Shown piece by piece: positions 6,390 to 7,796 of a stretch of 7,796 nucleotides of DNA. Both the position numbers and the translations under genes were made by a program. Within the stretch, counting starts at the first letter, position 1. Each line of letters starts with the position of its first letter. The notes under the pieces are model-generated. The model made no database searches. It had not been told where the DNA came from and worked only from the letters and a program-made list of their open reading frames with translations. This DNA comes from Paracoccaceae bacterium (GTDB lineage: Bacteria > Pseudomonadota > Alphaproteobacteria > Rhodobacterales > Rhodobacteraceae). The DNA lies in the NCBI GenBank assembly GCA_016937725.1, contig JAFGVZ010000195.1:1-7796 (forward strand). Reading direction: 5' to 3'.

Positions 6390-6929
6390 ATGCCGCCCAG
6401 CCATCCCACCACGCCCCAACGCAAGGCGCGCGGCTTTCAGGCCGCGTCCAGCCTGTTGGGGGCACAAATCCGCAAGGTGGGCGAAGCGCGCGGCTTTGCC
6501 GTGTCGCGCCTGCTGACGCATTGGGCCGAAATCGCAGGGCCAGAGATTGCCGCCTGCGCGCGCCCCGTCAAGATCGGCTATGCCAAGGGCGGTTTCGGCG
6601 CCACGCTGACGCTGCTGACAACCGGTCCCGCCGCGCCCATGGTGCAAATGCAGCTTCCGCGCCTGCGCGAGAAGGTGAATGCCTGCTACGGCTACAACGC
6701 CATTTCCCGCATCACGATCACCCAGACCGCGCCCATTGGCTTTGCCGAAGGGCAGGCCAGCTTTACTCCAGCACCGAAAGCCCCGCCCAAAGCGCCCGAC
6801 CCACAGGTGGTGTCGACCGCGCGCGCGGTCACGGGCGATGTGGCCGATGAAGGCTTGCGCGCCGCGCTTGAACGTCTGGCCACGAATGTCCTAAGCAAAC
6901 ACGAGCGAACACAAGGAAAGACCCGATGA
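6390..6929 (+). CDS. DUF721 family protein (DciA-like)
   Basis: The 179-residue product fits the DUF721 pattern. There is an N-terminal basic stretch (RKARGFQ), a helix with LLTHWAEIAGPEIAACARPVKI (41-62) that carries the conserved Trp and Gly-Pro, then LTLLTTGPAAPMVQMQLPRL (73-92) and a C-terminal strand ISRITITQ (105-112). After this comes a proline/alanine-rich linker (126-137) and a helical tail (about 144-170) with VADEGLRAALERLATNVL. DUF721 includes DciA, the loader of the replicative helicase DnaB in bacteria without DnaC, but the family is broad and the role of this member is inferred. No signal peptide is present, so it is cytoplasmic. Its stop overlaps the start of the dsbA-like gene (ATGA), implying translational coupling. 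Confidence 0.88.
   Translation: MPPSHPTTPQRKARGFQAASSLLGAQIRKVGEARGFAVSRLLTHWAEIAGPEIAACARPVKIGYAKGGFGATLTLLTTGPAAPMVQMQLPRLREKVNACYGYNAISRITITQTAPIGFAEGQASFTPAPKAPPKAPDPQVVSTARAVTGDVADEGLRAALERLATNVLSKHERTQGKTR
6913..6920 (+). promoter_or_regulatory. Ribosome binding site of the DsbA-family gene, inside the end of DUF721
   Basis: AAGGAAAG lies 5 nt before the ATG at 6926, within the last codons of the DUF721 gene. It supports both the chosen start and independent initiation at the ATGA overlap. Confidence 0.75.
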
Positions 6930-7579
6930 ACAAATTCGTCCTGCCCGCCATTGCCATTGCCGCCGCTTTGGGCGCGGGCGGTTGGTGGTATTCCAGCCAA
7001 TCCGCGCCTGCCGCGACAGAAACCGCCAGCAGCGCCGCAAGCCCCATTCAGGCGCAAGAACTGGATTTCCCGCTGGGCAACCCGGATGCGACCGTCACCG
7101 TGGTGGAATATTCGTCCTTCACCTGCCCGCATTGCGCGACCTTCCACCAAGGCCCGTATGAGCAGTTGAAGGCAGAGTTCATCGACACAGGCCGCATTCA
7201 ATACATCAAGCGCGAGGTGTATTTCGACCGCTATGGCCTGTGGGCCGGGATGGTCGCGCGCTGCGGTGGCGGCACGCGCTACCACGGCATTGTCGAGATG
7301 ATCTATGAACAGCAGCGCGAATGGGCGGGCGCGAATGACCCCGCGCAAGTTGCTGAAAACCTGCGCCGCCTTGGCCGTCAGGCTGGCATGAACGACGCCG
7401 AGCTGAACGCCTGTCTGGAAGATGCCGACACAGCTCTGGCGCTGACCGAATTCTACCAGGCCAATGCCGAGGCCGACAATATTCGCGCCACGCCCAGCTT
7501 CATCATCAACGGGCAGCCATACCAGAACATGCCCTATGACGAATTCGCCCGCGTCCTGAACGAGAAGCTGGGCGGCTAA
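6926..7579 (+). CDS. DsbA-family periplasmic thiol-disulfide oxidoreductase
   Basis: The 217-residue product starts with MNKFVLPAIAIAAALGAGGWW, a lysine followed by a hydrophobic run (4-22) that serves as signal peptide or membrane anchor. A low-complexity Ala/Ser linker (26-40) leads to the thioredoxin-like domain. The active site is FTCPHC (65-70), with C67 exposed and C70 buried. The cis-proline loop is ATPSFIING (188-196, P190), and the C-terminus EFARVLNEKLGG closes the fold. These traits suit the Thioredoxin_4/DsbA group that makes disulfides in exported proteins. Two further cysteines, C113 and C163, lie in the helical insertion and could form a structural disulfide. No DsbB partner is in the window. 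The gene is co-transcribed with DUF721 by overlap. Whether it is the main DsbA or a paralogue cannot be told. Confidence 0.92.
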   Translation: MNKFVLPAIAIAAALGAGGWWYSSQSAPAATETASSAASPIQAQELDFPLGNPDATVTVVEYSSFTCPHCATFHQGPYEQLKAEFIDTGRIQYIKREVYFDRYGLWAGMVARCGGGTRYHGIVEMIYEQQREWAGANDPAQVAENLRRLGRQAGMNDAELNACLEDADTALALTEFYQANAEADNIRATPSFIINGQPYQNMPYDEFARVLNEKLGG

Positions 7580-7583
7580 GCAC

Positions 7584-7796
7584 GTGGCGGGGCCGCTCTC
7601 CGGGCTGCGCGTGGTCGAACTTGCGCGCATCCTTGCCGGGCCATGGGCAGGGCAGACCTTGGCCGATCTGGGGGCAGAGGTCATCAAGGTCGAAGCGCCC
7701 GAAGGCGACGACACCCGCCGCTGGGGGCCGCCCTTCGTGACCCGCGAAGATGGCACCCGCGAGGCCGCCTATTTCCACGCCGCGAACCGGGGCAAA
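7584..7796 (+). CDS. CaiB/BaiF-type CoA-transferase, N-terminal part only
   Basis: From GTG 7584 the frame is open to the right edge and gives 71 residues, starting MAGPLSGLRVVELARILAGP. The segment G-L-R-V-V-E-L-A-R-x-L-A-G-P with A-G-Q-x-L-A-D-L-G-A-E-V-I-K-V-E is the hallmark N-terminus of family III CoA-transferases (formyl-CoA, crotonobetainyl-CoA, mesaconyl-CoA and similar enzymes). The region G-D-D-T-R-R-W-G-P-P-F (about 41-51) also fits. The family transfers CoA between carboxylic acids through an aspartyl-CoA thioester; that catalytic Asp lies beyond the window, so the substrate cannot be assigned. The gene starts 4 nt after the stop of the DsbA-family gene and probably belongs to the same transcript. 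No strong ribosome binding site is seen; the G-rich end of the previous gene may serve. Confidence 0.9.
   Translation, partial: MAGPLSGLRVVELARILAGPWAGQTLADLGAEVIKVEAPEGDDTRRWGPPFVTREDGTREAAYFHAANRGK

Noticed and set aside
6300..6647. Upstream extension of the mutY frame to 463 codons
   Set aside because: The extra 116 residues do not resemble MutY and overlap the DUF721 gene, which has a strong ribosome binding site; normal MutY length is reached from ATG 6299.
6692..7756. Minus-strand open frame of 354 codons opposite the DUF721, DsbA-family and CoA-transferase genes
   Set aside because: It spans three convincing genes on the other strand and shows no domain of its own.

Overview
The window looks like ordinary chromosome of a GC-rich alphaproteobacterium, most likely Rhodobacterales (Roseobacter/Rhodobacter type). 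This rests on the protein sequences, the GC-rich third codon positions, and the divergent mutY / DUF721-dsbA arrangement, which I recall as typical of that group. No taxonomic search was possible. There is no phage, CRISPR, rRNA, tRNA or obvious transposase gene.

Layout, left to right. A truncated FMN-dependent alpha-hydroxy-acid oxidase gene (minus strand) runs off the left edge. An intergenic region of about 280 bp follows, holding copy A of a 135-bp palindromic repeat and a probable promoter for a UvrD/PcrA-type DNA helicase gene (plus strand). Copy B of the repeat lies in opposite orientation just after the helicase stop codon, between it and the convergent minus-strand genes. Read leftwards, the minus-strand series is mutY (adenine glycosylase), alkB (membrane alkane monooxygenase) and a small DCC-family (DUF393) CPIC protein. 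Divergent from mutY is a plus-strand operon: a DUF721 (DciA-like) gene overlapping by 4 nt a DsbA-family periplasmic oxidoreductase, then, 4 nt later, the first 71 codons of a CaiB/BaiF-type CoA-transferase.

Functional themes are DNA maintenance (UvrD, MutY, DUF721), envelope redox chemistry (DsbA family, perhaps the DCC protein), and oxidation of hydroxyacids or alkanes (the oxidase and AlkB). The proteins are conventional. The most unusual item is the repeat. The two copies, 135 and 136 bp, have 17-bp terminal inverted repeats, REP-like hairpins at both ends and a shared interior, and they bracket the helicase gene. A base change in the terminal repeats is matched at both ends of each copy, so end pairing is preserved, and other differences turn Watson-Crick pairs into G.U wobbles on one strand only. 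I do not recognise it as a named family. A second theme is possible leaderless transcription: the helicase and DCC genes each have a -10-like hexamer ending exactly 6 nt before the ATG and no Shine-Dalgarno sequence.
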